Assembly (NCBI GenBank): GCA_049999765.1
Contig: JBNGIQ010009464.1
Span: 444,420 to 496,569 of the forward strand
DNA from: Phaeoceros laevis
Lineage: Eukaryota > Anthocerotophyta > Anthocerotopsida > Notothyladales
Direction of reading: 5' to 3'
Length of the DNA: 52,150 bases
Part shown: positions 1 to 11,015 of the stretch, piece by piece
Position numbering within the stretch: position 1 is the stretch's first letter
Layout of the letters: the number at the start of each line of letters is the position of its first letter
Translations under genes and position numbers: made by a program
Notes under the pieces: model-generated
Told to the model about the DNA's origin: nothing
Databases searched by the model: none
Seen by the model: the letters and a program-made list of their open reading frames with translations, nothing else

Positions 1-750
1 GAGCCTTCCTAAGATGTGGAGAAGTGCTCGTCCTCCACCACCCGCCGCCACAGGGTCTAACAGCAGCAGGAACACAGGGTCTAACAGTAGCGGGAACCTT
101 AGCCCCCCTATTTATTTACTGTCCATCTTGTGGTCTGTCTTAGCTGTCACGATGCTACAGCTCATCTCTTGTTCTTGAGAGGGTGTCTCTACAATTCATT
201 GTTAATTTATTGACTGTAATTTGAGATGTGTATTACATTTCTGGCAAGGTTTCGTAGACACAGATCTTAATCACCGCGAGTAAGAGACCACCGAATATGG
301 AGTAGACGAGACAGACAAATCGATAAGAGAACACATCACACTGCGGAAGAGATGACAACGCGTATAACATTTAATTAAGTACTATTACAGCTGACCTTCG
401 CAGCCAGTCCATCCAGTCCCTGCTGGCAAAGCCAAACCCCCTTCACTCTGCAACTTAAATCTGAGCCGAAGAAGCAAACCGTCACGGGCATCAACTTCCC
501 AGAAACAGCTACTTCTGCATATTCTGAGAACAAGTTTCAGCACTAAACATGGTTCCTGTTGAGTAGCCGGAGGTTTCAATCCAATAGGGGGTAAAATTGC
601 GGGAATGGTGGAATGTATCACTGCCTCACAAATCCAGCTCAATGCCCACTGTGCTCCTGGGCAAGAATGATTCCCCAGCCGCACCGGACCTGCACATCTC
701 ATGGGGGATGCTCCGGTGGCAATTAGAATACAGTGCAGCACTTAGCTGAA
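1..750. other. 3' flank of the RETICULATA-related gene
   Basis: No gene is supported here. The stretch just left of the stop codon at 751-753 probably holds the 3' UTR of the minus-strand RETICULATA-related gene. An open frame at 385-741 (minus) has no recognisable domain and no splice continuity with the gene, so I treat it as non-coding. Near the left edge there is a short repeated phrase (aacacagggtctaacagtagc-like, about 51-100). Confidence 0.5.
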
Positions 751-3255
751 TCAGCGTGTGGTAACTTTCCGCTTCACCTTCCTCCTGGCAGGTTGGGGTG
801 GTTTTGCAGGTTGACCTGTCTTTGGCCCTTCTTGGACATCCTTGTTTTGCTCTTTCTTGTCTCCAAAAAAATCAGTGATGAATCCTGCGTTGGGTATGAT
901 CCACCCCCCAACTGCATTTGCACCCATAGATGGTCTATGATAGGCCTTCTGTTGGCCCTCAAGCTGCACGGCTGGTGCAACATCCATACCAAGCCAGCTC
1001 ACACGAGATGAATCCCCAACGTATATATTCAAAAGCCTGAGACAACAGTGAGGTCAGTCATCAGAAGCTAGGACGGCCCTTGTAGAAAGAAGTGACAAAA
1101 GATACAGAATGACATCCTTAGCTGATGTTAGCAATCTAACCTTAACAATGAGCTGAAAGCTATCACCACACCGACGCTGTTGAATGTCTGCTGCATGACT
1201 CTTTCTGCACCATTTATGAGCTGGTACCGGAGGTTCCCAGAGAGCCCCAAATACGCTCCATAAGCTAAGGCGCTTGTGCTAGCTGATGGTACTGGTACAG
1301 AAGGCCTGCACAAACTCAGTAAGATCTTCGTAAGGAACACACGAACTTTCCCTCCACACATTAGGATAGCAGAACAACAAAAGTTCTTCCTGACTCGAAA
1401 TCAACTGTTAGAGCTGATTTACACGGACAACACAAGCAACATCAAGAAGGTAGATGGAAACGTCAGTTGACTAGGTTCTTACTTTTGCTCCCTCTTGCCA
1501 AAAGTTTCTTTGGCCTTCGATAGACCAGCTCCAACCGTTCCAGATACCATTCCCACCAGGCTTAGTTCGGCAGCTTTGTAGAAAAAGCTGTAAACTCTCT
1601 TCTGAGTATCAAACTCCCTGAGTGGGTAGCTCTTGTCAAATACATGGTTTGGAAGCTTTTGAATAGCATTTTGGAACTCATACTTGAAGGTGTTCCCATA
1701 GGATCGGCTAGGGGCAAGTGTCCAGCAGATTGCCATGTTGCAAACAGCCATAGTTAGAACATTGGCAGCTGCAATATCCCATTCCTCCTTTATTCTGTAA
1801 ACAGAAGAGCAAATTAGAGGTGAATGTTAAAAATAGCTCTAGAATAAACATCCAGTGCTAAAAATTTAGGAGTTGGCTGCAGGAGGACCCGTGCTCTAAC
1901 CTTTCACCTCGGTGTTGAATTTCCCACCAAACACCATAGCCAATTGTGGCAGCTTGCTCAAGAGCCAATTTTGCCATGAAGGATGGGTCTGCAATTAGAC
2001 TGCAAAACCAGCCACCACACAAATGCTCAGGAACACAAACTGTTTCACCAATTGAAATTAATTGAGCTCTTATTCCCTTTCATCTGTGCTAAGCCATGAA
2101 GATGAGCAGAAAACACACTTACCGGCCAATGAAAGCACGGGAAATTGAAGTTGGTGTTAGTCGGGACACGGCTCTTGCTAGGGTAGGTCTTGCGTTGATG
2201 GCCAAAAACCTTGCCATCTGTGCAGAGCTTATCAAGCCCTATTGAAGAAGATATTTTGTCAGCCGTTGCTATTTGGTCATGAAAAACATGAAAAAGTTGT
2301 CAAAGATGTAGCCACTATGCTTACCAGTTCCACAGCCTGGCAAATGCCTGCTGGCATGTCACTGGCTGTCCTGTACCACTCTTGTAGCACAGCCTCCACA
2401 ACCTTTCGGTCAAACAGCTGCAATCCAAAACAAGACAACGTGGCCTGAGTCTCCCCGAGCCTTCCAAAGACGCCATGCATGCGAACAAACATGTCTGTAA
2501 CAAGACGGATACCATGTGTACGCAACATAGTGCATTTACGACCGGGGGATTCCCACCCCACCTCATATAGTAGCACCAGCTAAAACCCTGAGGAAGGACT
2601 CACCTCAGGAACCGCAATCCGCCTGCCAAAGATACCACCATCGTCACCATCATCTCCGTCATCTGCGTCTCCAAAGTAATCATCGTCATCACCGCCATCG
2701 TCACCCCCATCTCCTCCTCCATTGAAATTCTTCTTCCCTATGTCTCCACCACCACCACCATCCTCGGTCTGCAACTCAGAATGCACCACGTCAATTGGCA
2801 GGAGAACCCGCACAACCCCCATGACGCCAGCCAGGCAAACATGCACCCGCACGTACCGCAAGGTTAACCTTGGACGTGGACTGGGACAAATCCAACTTGG
2901 ATTTCTCCAGCGTTGCCCCCCCAAATGCGCCATATTTGCTCTTCATCTCGGGTGCAACGTTGCAATTCACGCGTAGAGCGTCCGCGATGCCATCAAGCTC
3001 GCTGCCCCGTGCACTATCTGCCAAGTCGGAGAAATCCGAGACCTGGCACTCCGGGACCAGCCTCACTGCCGCCCTGTGCCTAGTAACCCTCCTCAGGTTG
3101 CCCTGCCCAAGCCCTGCCGGCCATCCCAGCTTCCGGAACGGCTGCGCGCAGCACACAGGGGCCCTGGCTCCAGATGTCGACGCTGCACTCGAGGATGCAG
3201 GAACCCTGGGCAACTGAGAGCAGGCGGCAGCGGCAGCAGCAGCAGCTTGAGCCAT
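751..3255 (-). CDS. RETICULATA-related plastid protein (DUF3411)
   Basis: Eight exons join in frame: 3255-2857, 2768-2604, 2417-2325, 2238-2123, 1999-1901, 1794-1483, 1305-1141 and 1036-751, giving 544 residues. All introns are GT-AG. The N-terminus (MAQAAAAAAAACSQLP) is Ala/Ser-rich and resembles a plastid transit peptide. Next comes a Gly/Asp-rich acidic linker (around residues 137-180). The conserved DUF3411 core follows, with FDRKVVEAVLQEW, PTLARAVSRLTPTSISRAF and the hallmark AYGAYLGLSGNLRYQLINGA. The tail is basic and proline-rich. Known family members sit in the plastid envelope, and mutants in Arabidopsis RETICULATA show reticulate leaves from altered mesophyll; the molecular activity is not established. 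The start is the only in-frame ATG before the transit-like sequence. The domain call is firm, while assignment to a particular RER paralogue is not possible from sequence reading alone. Confidence 0.9.
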
Positions 3256-3676
3256 GGCCTCCGGTAGATTTTAGCGGCAGAGGCGCCTGCGCTGGTGGCG
3301 CGCTCTCGCGAAGCTTCAACACAACGTAGAGCAGGCAGGCATGGCGCACAGGCCCCTGAAAACAGCCAGGTGTTGTTACCTGTCTTACACCGCTAGATAC
3401 TTCCAGAAGAGCTCCCGCTGAAGAGGAAAAAGGACCTGCAAATGCCGCAACACCGACGCTCTATGCCCTCGCTTGGCGTTTGAGCTATCCAAAGCTGGTA
3501 ACTTGGCCACGGTGGATGGAAGCTACGTGTGGCTTCGCCTGTGGATATGCCGTGCTTTACACACTAATAATGCAAGAAATTTGGCAACTGGTACTGTTCA
3601 CATGAGTCATTGCAGTTTAAGTAAATTGGAGCTGAATGAACTAGAGGAGTGTCTGTACTGGTACAGTGGTACATTG
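3256..3676. other. Spacer between RETICULATA-related and TAF9 genes
   Basis: These 421 bp separate two minus-strand genes. They should contain the 5' region of the RETICULATA-related gene and the 3' UTR of TAF9. I see no clear TATA box or coding exon. A short open frame at 3473-3733 (plus) has no domain and overlaps the TAF9 terminal exon, so it is not called. Confidence 0.5.
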
Positions 3677-4328
3677 TCAATTTTTGAACCTTTTCGAGGA
3701 GATGGCGAAGGAGACTTTCCTATCCTGATCTGACCGCTGCAGCTGCGTCGGCTGCTGTGAGGCGTGTCCATCCCGTTCTTCAGCACCGTCTCTGCCAGGC
3801 AGCTCTTCTGGCGTCACCTGGCTCCCTTCTGCGAAGCTTTTCGTGGGGACTAAGAGCTGGTAATTAGGAGCGATGAGAGAGTCCTGTTCTGGAGGCAGAG
3901 CTAAGCCAGGCCCGCCGATGACTCTTGGCAGCGGGTAGCGGTTCCGAATCCTGGCCAGTTCCATCAATGTCTGAACAGCAAACGAGCAAGCACGAGGCTA
4001 TGTCGGTCATTGCTCAACCCTATTCCATACCTTGTTTCAATACGAGACAACAAGGTTTACAAAAACGTACCTCGCGGGGAGGAGGCTGTGAGAAGGACTG
4101 GTTCACCCTGGCCTGGATGGCGAGCTTCACATCATCCGTGTCTATGGCTGATTTGCCGGCATGCTCCGAGTAGACCTGCGCATCTTCCAGCACATCCACC
4201 ACGTAGCGGTAGGAGAAATCGAGGAACTGGTTCACGACTCGTGGCTCGTAGTGCTCCACTCCCATGGATTGCAGAATTGTTTTCACAAGCTTTGCATCTC
4301 TCGGCTGCAGCTCCTCTTCCGCCATCAC
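3677..4328 (-). CDS. TAF9: TFIID/SAGA subunit TAF9
   Basis: Two exons (4328-4071 and 3970-3677) join in phase 0 across a 100-bp GTACGT...CAG intron to give 183 residues. Residues 1 to about 85 form the histone-fold domain, with [35 protein letters not shown] and [17 protein letters not shown]. The second exon carries the conserved [15 protein letters not shown] and [15 protein letters not shown] segment and ends with [12 protein letters not shown], which matches the usual end of plant TAF9. In other eukaryotes TAF9 pairs with TAF6 through the histone fold in TFIID and SAGA and acts in the nucleus in Pol II initiation. Length fits the plant family. The first of two consecutive Met codons is used; the second would remove one residue. 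The gene is head to head with mL45, 340 bp apart. Confidence 0.93.
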
Positions 4329-4668
4329 TGTCCCTTCGACGCGCTCTCAGAACATGGCCCCGATAATCAGCAAGCAGTGACGCTTGTTTGTTTGTCAAAC
4401 CCCGAGTTGCTTCAGTTTTCACAAGGTGCTCAAACCCCGAGTTGCTTCAGTTTCGCAAATTGGGAAGAACAAAACGTCGAATTGGAGTCGTGGAACTAAA
4501 ATTAGAGCCCCTATGTCTACTTCCGGCAGCTGCACCAGCAAGAAACCAAGCCCCCTGTTGAGAGAACCACAGAGAATCTGCTAGATTCGAATGACAACAG
4601 CAGTAAGTGCAAGGACCTCAACTGAGCAACAAGGTTCGTTAGGGTTTTAGCAGCATTGTGTTCTGGTT
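4329..4668. promoter_or_regulatory. Divergent promoter of TAF9 and mL45
   Basis: Only 340 bp separate the two start codons, so one region must serve both genes. It holds a 24-bp direct repeat, tcaaaccccgagttgcttca plus gttt, at 4395-4418 and 4430-4453 (35-bp spacing). No canonical TATA box is seen on either side, which is usual for housekeeping promoters. That the repeat binds a factor is inference. Confidence 0.55.
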
Positions 4669-6544
4669 ATGGCCAATTGGGCTCGATCAGCAGCCCGGCT
4701 GCTCCGGGTGTCGACTTCAAGTGCTCGGTGCACCCAGCAGCTCCCTCAGTGGAACGCATATCTGCCACAGAATGCTGCCGAGTGTAAGGATCTCCGTCTG
4801 AGATCCGCAATTTCCTCCTGGAAGTGTTGAGGAATGTTGTACGGAATTCTCCGTCATTGTGGTTTTATCCGTGCAGTTCATTCTGGCGTGGAGGTTCAAT
4901 GGTGGCAGTCTGCTCGGTGGCTCGGGCCTTTATCTGTGCCTGAAGAATTCAGGAGCAACCATCTGCTTCGACTACCTGTGACCACTCTGCCGAGCAAGCG
5001 AGGGCTTGCCACTCTTCAGAGAACAGTAAGAACCGACTGGTTGATTTGAGCTGACGGACGTCATCAAGGTGGTCTCCAGCTGACTTCTCGTGTGGCTGAG
5101 GTCTCCCCATTTTTAGGAGCCGCGATTTCTCAAGCTCTATGTAGGGAGTGCAGGGCTTGTAGGAGATCCATACAAGCGGCCCCCACCCAAACTTCCGATT
5201 CTCCAACGGTATGTGCTTACAGATGATGATCCTCTTGTGGAACACTAGTAGTAGTAGTGTTCCTCAGTTTTTGCTGGAAGAAGTTGAGGATGTACATTCA
5301 GCGACGTTTCCTCCATCATGTTGAACAGGTGGTTTACTCGGGCGGGATGGCAGCAGCGCAAAGAGCGAATCTCTTCTGTGGTATCTGTCCCCTACCTTTT
5401 GCGGAACATGCTTGTGAAGTTACGCATAGCATCCTGAATTACCTCTATCTCTTGCAGGTAAAGACTGCATATACAATTGCAAGAGTGCGGCGAAACACCA
5501 AAGGTTACACTCAGAAGAAGTTTTACAAAGAGGCGACCGATCTCTACAAACAGGTATGTTTCATGCTTTAGAAGTGGAAGGGGGCTCAAGTTTCTATCGT
5601 CTAAACGTACTTTACTGGTTGCAGATAAACACTGCTTTAGCAGCAGGAGATAGATCCTCCCTTAGGCAGCTTGTAACAGAGAGTGCCTATTCAGTGAGTC
5701 TCAGAAGCTGTACCTCACCGTTGGTGGCATGATTTGCAAACTAGTGTCTTGCTACAAACAGTTGTGCTCATGTCGGAGGTTTCTTTCTTTCTAAATTTTT
5801 ATTTCATGATCGTCTTAAGGTCTCCTGAACTGACAGGAAATGAAGAAGCAGCTGAAAGACAGGGACAATGGCACCTGGGCACGTGTTGACTGGGAATTGG
5901 CTGGACCCATTAAGCGTGTAGGGACAGTGCATGGCCGCATGGTAGTCACTTGCCCACAAGCTACACAAGCGTGTTACACTTTCTGTCTTGTGTTATTACT
6001 TGTTTGCCGAAAGTGATGTCATCTGTGTACTGAAGACTGTCGACTGGAATTTCTGGTATAGTTTGGCATTGTCCTTGCCCACAGTTTCTAATGCTGGTTG
6101 TGGTGCAGCTTGGGGTTGACCAGAAGAATCCTGATAACGCATTTGCGCAACTCACTTTGAGAATACTGTGCAATCACGTAAGCTACCTGCAAAATTTTAT
6201 TGCAATGCATGTCAGGGGTCCTGGGATATAGAATATGGCAGGACTGACGGAAACTAATTCTGTGTACCTGCTGCAGAGGTTTGCTGCATACGATAAGAAT
6301 GGCAAGCTAGTTGCTGGCGACCCAGACAAGGAGGTTTGCCCTACCTCGTATTCTTTGCTGCTGTTTGTTTCTCGTCTTCGGCTCACATGCTCTGTTCTGC
6401 CATTTGGTCTGCCAGGCGGCTTCGTGCTGACCACTTGTGTGGTTTGCCACCAAATAGGTGCTGGTGGAAGATTTTTGGGTTTTTGAGAAGTTGCTGTCCG
6501 ACCCAGATTCTAAATGGCGGCTGTGCGGCCGGCTTCCTCTCTGA
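4669..6544 (+). CDS. Mitochondrial large ribosomal subunit protein mL45 (Tim44-like)
   Basis: Ten exons join in frame: 4669-4783, 4877-5025, 5117-5208, 5268-5328, 5458-5553, 5625-5693, 5837-5941, 6109-6177, 6277-6333 and 6458-6544, giving 299 residues. The N-terminus (MANWARSAARLLRVSTSSAR) is basic and hydroxylated, as in a mitochondrial presequence. The Tim44/MRPL45 domain begins near VKTAYTIARVRRNTKGYTQK and continues through KFYKEATDLYKQINTALAAG, LRQLVTESAYS, WARVDWELAGPIKRVGTVHG, DNAFAQLTLRILC and EDFWVFEKLLSDPDSKWRLC, ending at GRLPL. In other species this domain lies in the mitochondrial ribosome large subunit near the exit tunnel and resembles the membrane-binding part of Tim44. Exons 3 and 4 are less certain: they were chosen to keep phase and to match the expected DPYK...PP segment. 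Exon 4 uses a weak GTGGTT donor. Confidence 0.88.
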
Positions 6545-6595
6545 GATCATTTCCAGACCAAAACTTCAGAGAGTCTCTCAGAAACTACGACTAGT

Positions 6596-7886
6596 TTACA
6601 GGTGTTTTATGACGCCAGACAAATCCCACTCCTTCTTGGTGGTAAATCCTCCATCCACTACCAATGTATGACCACTGATGTACCCCGACTCGTCAGAGGA
6701 TAGAAAAAGAGCTGCCTCTGCGACGTCGATGGTGGCCAGTGTCCCCTTGTAGTTGGTGTAGGATTCCAAGGCAACGTTGAGCTCCTCCATGCTCACGTCC
6801 CTCTGTGTCACTCCCCGTACTCCTTGCAGCATCCGCTCAGTCGCCACACCAGATGTGGCAATAGAGTTCACTCGGATTCCATACCTGCGGTAAAACGGTT
6901 CCAATTGAAATCAAACAACTGCCTACCATCTGACCAACGCTGTCTCTCACGTCCTAGTCTACCAACTTGAATGCAACTCTTACTGGCCAAGGTCACATGA
7001 GGCAATCTTGGCCAGTCCGTTGACAGCGAATTTACTCACTGAGTAGCTCACGCCGGCAGTCGGGACAGCGATCACGCCTGCGCAGCTTGCGAAACAGACA
7101 ATGGCGCCTCTCTTCTTGGGAATCATGACCCTGGCTGCGTGCTTCACCGCCAGCACAGAGCTTTTCAAATTAAGAGCCACGGTTTTGTCGAACCATTCGA
7201 CGTCCACATCTTGCACCTTCTGCGCCGTCCCCACCACACCTCCCACAACGTTCACGAGCACGTCAAGGCCTCCGAACCTGGAAACGGCCAGATCTACGGC
7301 CGCTGCAATTTGATCTTCCTGCGTGGCATCGCATTTCAAGAAACTGGCTCTGGAGGTCCCGATTTCCTCTACAACCTGCCTCCCGAGCTCCTCCTTGATG
7401 TCCGCCACCACTAATTTGGAGCCGTGCAAGCCGAAGAGCTTGGCTGTAGCCGCGCCTATTCCGCTGCCTCCCCCGTTGATCAACACGACTTTCCCTTCCA
7501 ACCTGCAAAGCGGATCAGTGCAACAACCTTAGGCCCTAAGAGCAGCATTTCATTGGACATGAGATTGATCGCTGCGGCTATCCCAGAGTTCATGTCGTTC
7601 CTTGAGCACTACGACTTCCATAATTGCCTGGCCCCGAAGTACTGAATTCTACCCACCGTTTAGGCCGTAGGGATGGCGAGTTCTCAACCGCATCCTCCGC
7701 AGCTGCACTACTACTGGCGTCACGAGCTTGCTGTTGTGCTCCCTCCAAAGAGACACTGCAGGACTCTGGACATTGCAGGACTGTGAACATTGCAGGACCA
7801 TTTCGGAGACTCTGCCAAGCAGCTGATTGCGTGCCAAGCGTCCTACTTACGACCTCCCAGTTCCTGCGTAAAAGCATCACTGCCAC
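6596..7886 (-). CDS. Classical short-chain dehydrogenase/reductase (SDR)
   Basis: Three exons (7886-7657, 7502-6984, 6884-6596) give 345 residues. The first exon encodes about 76 residues that look like an organelle-targeting extension (MAVMLLRRNWEVVSRTLG). It joins the second through a split Arg codon to read KRLEGKVVLINGGGSGIG, the glycine-rich cofactor site (about residues 76-93). Asp111 at the end of the second strand suggests NAD(H) preference. The catalytic tetrad is visible as Asn188, Ser216, Tyr230 and Lys234 in YSVSK. The usual NNAG motif is replaced by NVVGG. The C-terminal exon carries YGIRVNSIATSGVAT and SGYISGHTLVVDGGF. The closest plant groups are secoisolariciresinol- or xanthoxin-dehydrogenase-like SDRs, but substrate cannot be assigned. 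The gene converges on mL45, with stops 51 bp apart. Confidence 0.85.
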
Positions 7887-8480
7887 AAGCTTTTCAGCAG
7901 CACAAAGGCAGGATCGGAAAATGAGGCCAACGCTTCACCGGAAATGAGCGACAGTTCTGCAGATTAATACCTATGCCCTGCTCGTGTGCCGAACATCTTG
8001 AAGTTCCCCGCAAGCAAGATACCGGGAAAGCCGCTGCCGGCAGCAATTAGAGAAACCTATTTTTTGGCCGTTTGCACATGGCCACCTCCCGGAATATCGA
8101 TAACAGAATACCGTGGGCCACGTCCGATCCGTACGTGTGCCCACGACCTCCTTCGCCCATATCTACAGGATCAGTAGCCTAAGAATGCAACTGCGATGAC
8201 ATCCAGGGACTGATTAGTGATGCAACGCTCTGAATATTCAAATTTGTGCATGCTGCCGACCGCGACAGTCATTGTGTATCTGGAAAGTGGAAACCACCAT
8301 ATGCATTTTTCTTGTAAATATCGTTGCAGGGTCCAGAATCCAGACTCCAAAAATCCCTCCTACTACAGTACATTCCTCACACTGTCAGCGTTCAGACACA
8401 CTGACACACTGTCAGCGTTTCCTTCCTCACCCACGTCTTTCCTTCTTCTCACCCACCAGGCTGGGTTCGCATGAGACCCA

Positions 8481-8506
8481 GACCCGGAAGTGCGCACTTC
8501 CGGGTC
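8481..8506. repeat. Perfect 26-bp palindrome
   Basis: The half-site gacccggaagtgc is followed at once by its exact reverse complement, so the site can form a 13-bp hairpin or cruciform. It sits in a GC-rich patch. A second inverted repeat lies 115 bp downstream (actgggatggggtct ... agacccccatcccagt, with one extra C in the right arm). Confidence 0.8.
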
Positions 8507-9105
8507 GGTGGTGCGACCCGCAAGTGCACCCGGGCAAGGGAAAACGACCTGTCCGTGTCGGTTTTGGCTCACCGGATGCGCCAATGACCAAGCCAAAAAA
8601 AGTTCAGCGCCTCGGCCCCGAACTGGGATGGGGTCTCAAAGTCAGACCCCCATCCCAGTAGTGATTCGCCGGCCACTGCAAGCGGGCGTGGCTGTTTTAC
8701 GGGATGCTTGATGACAGGCGTCAAGCGCCGGCACAGCAGGGAGTCGAGGCCCGACAGGCGGTGACTGTCACTGCGACGACGGGAAGCCGGCGCATCTGGT
8801 CTGGTGAGAGGCGGAACTAGTACAAGGGGCCCAAACACCCCGGTTACGGACCCTACAATGCTACACTCTTGCCGTTTGCGCTTGTGATCCAAGTTCTTCC
8901 TTGTCCGATCAAAAAGCCAACGTACCCTATAGAGAATGTAACCTAAGCAAGATTAGGAGAGGAAGAGTGAAAGCAAAAAAAAAATTGGGAAACTCACTAA
9001 GGTTAGAGAACGCATACGCCGGATTTGGTGGAGCACGAAGGCTCTCTTTTCTAACTTAGAAGCTTTACGTAATGAAGCTCCTGGTGAAGCCAGATAGCTT
9101 TATTA

Positions 9106-9244
9106 CAATGAGACTGGGAGGGTAACCCGGCGTGAGGCACAAGCTAACCTAGTAGTAGTAAGGTGCTGCAATGAGACTGGGACTCTATTTATAGGGTAAC
9201 CCGGCGTGAGGCACAAGCTAACCTAGTAGTAGTAAGGTGCTGCA
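9106..9244 (+). repeat. Tandem duplication, about 63- and 74-bp units
   Basis: The phrase beginning caatgagactggga and continuing into agggtaacccggcgtgaggc is present twice. The 52-bp core matches exactly at 9119-9170 and 9193-9244. The second copy carries an 11-bp insertion (ctctatttata) between the two parts, so the copies differ by one indel only and look recent. Confidence 0.85.
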
Positions 9245-9326
9245 CTACACCGACTCACAAGGGAGTACCCTAAACCTCTAAATCGTATCCTGGATCTTGT
9301 AAGTAGGAGTTAAACTGGTAGTCCTT

Positions 9327-9446
9327 CCACGCGTCTTTCCCCCATCAAATCTAAACTAACCCTAAGTGGTTTTCTCACTCTCTTCCTCCCACGCGTCTTT
9401 CCCCATCAAATCTAAACTAACCCTAAGTGGTTTTCTCACTCTCTTT
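9327..9446 (+). repeat. Tandem duplication, about 61-bp unit
   Basis: Two nearly identical copies of a unit starting ccacgcgtctttccccc and ending gttttctcactctctt lie next to each other. They differ mainly by one C in a homopolymer. The unit is not coding. Confidence 0.85.
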
Positions 9447-11015
9447 TTTACTACTCACCAATTTTTGCTCCCACAGACCCGGAGAGGTCCTGGTGTACCT
9501 AAAAAAACACCCACAGAGTCCACAGCGGGGCTCTGGGCTACGGAACAAAATTGTGGACCCTCACGGACAGAGCTTTGGATACGATTTCGCGCTAAGCTTT
9601 CATTTGCAAGAGGTTGATGTATTCGCAAAATCTGGCGCCAAAGTTCAATCTATATTCACAAAATCGCGATGCCTACCTAACGGACTGACGCCTACCTGAC
9701 GGACCGATGCCTATCTACCTGCTGTTCTCCCCCATCTAGTAAAATTTGAGCTCGATTTGCACGAACCATCGTGCATCCCGCAAATTCCGGCATTGGACTC
9801 CGAGATGCTTTGGTATTTTAAGATTTCGCATCCACCATGTCAACACCATGTAGGCGCCATGTCACTGCCACGGAGGTCGAAAGCCAAGCCAAATCGCGCG
9901 GTTGTCCGTGGCGATTTGATTACTTGTCTTTAGCGTGACTAGGCAGGCCAAAGTTCTGGGTACGAGGCTAGTCTAGACCTTACATGCATTGCAAAAAATA
10001 CACCCATACACGCTCTCGTCAGTTTGAAGACTCTTTTGCACCACTTACAGTCTTGCACCATGGACACTGCAAATGGTGCCCATACATTCGGACCCATTAT
10101 TAGGACTCACGGATTTTTGTTTTGTTTAAGTTTGAGGCTTTTGAGCATTTGTCACCTTTAAATAACTTGGAGCGAAATCGCGAGCTTTAGGAAGATATTC
10201 CGATGGAGAAGATGCATACGAGTTTGGCCCCTCTTTCGCGTTCGCACTTGCCAAATTGGCCTTTTCTGGCCCGGGCTGTTTTAGGTCAGTTTTTTGAGTT
10301 TTTAGTGGGGCCAAATATCGTGCCGCCAAAAAGGCCAATGTTAACTTTTCCGGTCCGGGTAGTTGCCCGTCGGCCGAGCAGCGGCCAGATCGGAAGTGCA
10401 CCAGCGCGACGCCGCCCCCAAGCTGGAGTTGGTGAAATGAGTGTAAAAACGAATTAGCTTTTGGCCTAAGCCAATTTAGCGAGGAGTTACTTTTTTGATC
10501 TTTTAGCCTTAGATTTCTTTCCCGAGAGCGAAAGCCCTCCTTATCAGCGAGCTCCTCTGTCTATAATCTGAAAAGACTGAATACTGTCTCTTCAAACATC
10601 TCTAGCCTCCGGAAGCTTGAGACTCGATCAGGGCAAGAAAAGAACAAAGACAGAGATGCAAACTTTCGTTTTTGCAACCTGTAGAACGAACTTCACCCCT
10701 GCAAGCCTCAAGCTCGCGGATCCATGGTGGCACGCGATGAAGTAACTGCGCTCCAAGCTAGCGCTGTGTCCCTAACCAGCTCCGATGAAGCAAGAGCTGC
10801 AAGACCGAAAAAACGAAGCAACGACTCCCATGCCTAAGACCCTTTAGGGTATAAACTTCACGAGAGCCCTAAAACCCTGGGAGACAAGGATCCCAGCGGC
10901 TAGCTGGGAGACGCAGGCAGAGCCCGTTTGACAGCTCAGAAGAGGAATTGGACAGTTTTCTACGAATTGTTGCTATGGAAGATGTGGTCTCTGAAAGGCA
11001 GGAATCCACCTGGAA

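Larger units (their letters stand above)
7887..11015. other. 3.1-kb intergenic region with small repeats
   Basis: No gene is supported. Visible structures are a perfect 26-bp palindrome (8481-8506), a near-perfect inverted repeat with about 15-bp arms and a 7-nt loop (8622-8658), and two tandem duplications (9106-9244 and 9327-9446). The 8.47-8.90 kb stretch is more GC-rich than its surroundings and may be a transposon remnant. From 10.4 to 11.0 kb lies the probable promoter and 5' UTR of the PPR gene. Open frames here have no recognisable domains. Confidence 0.5.
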
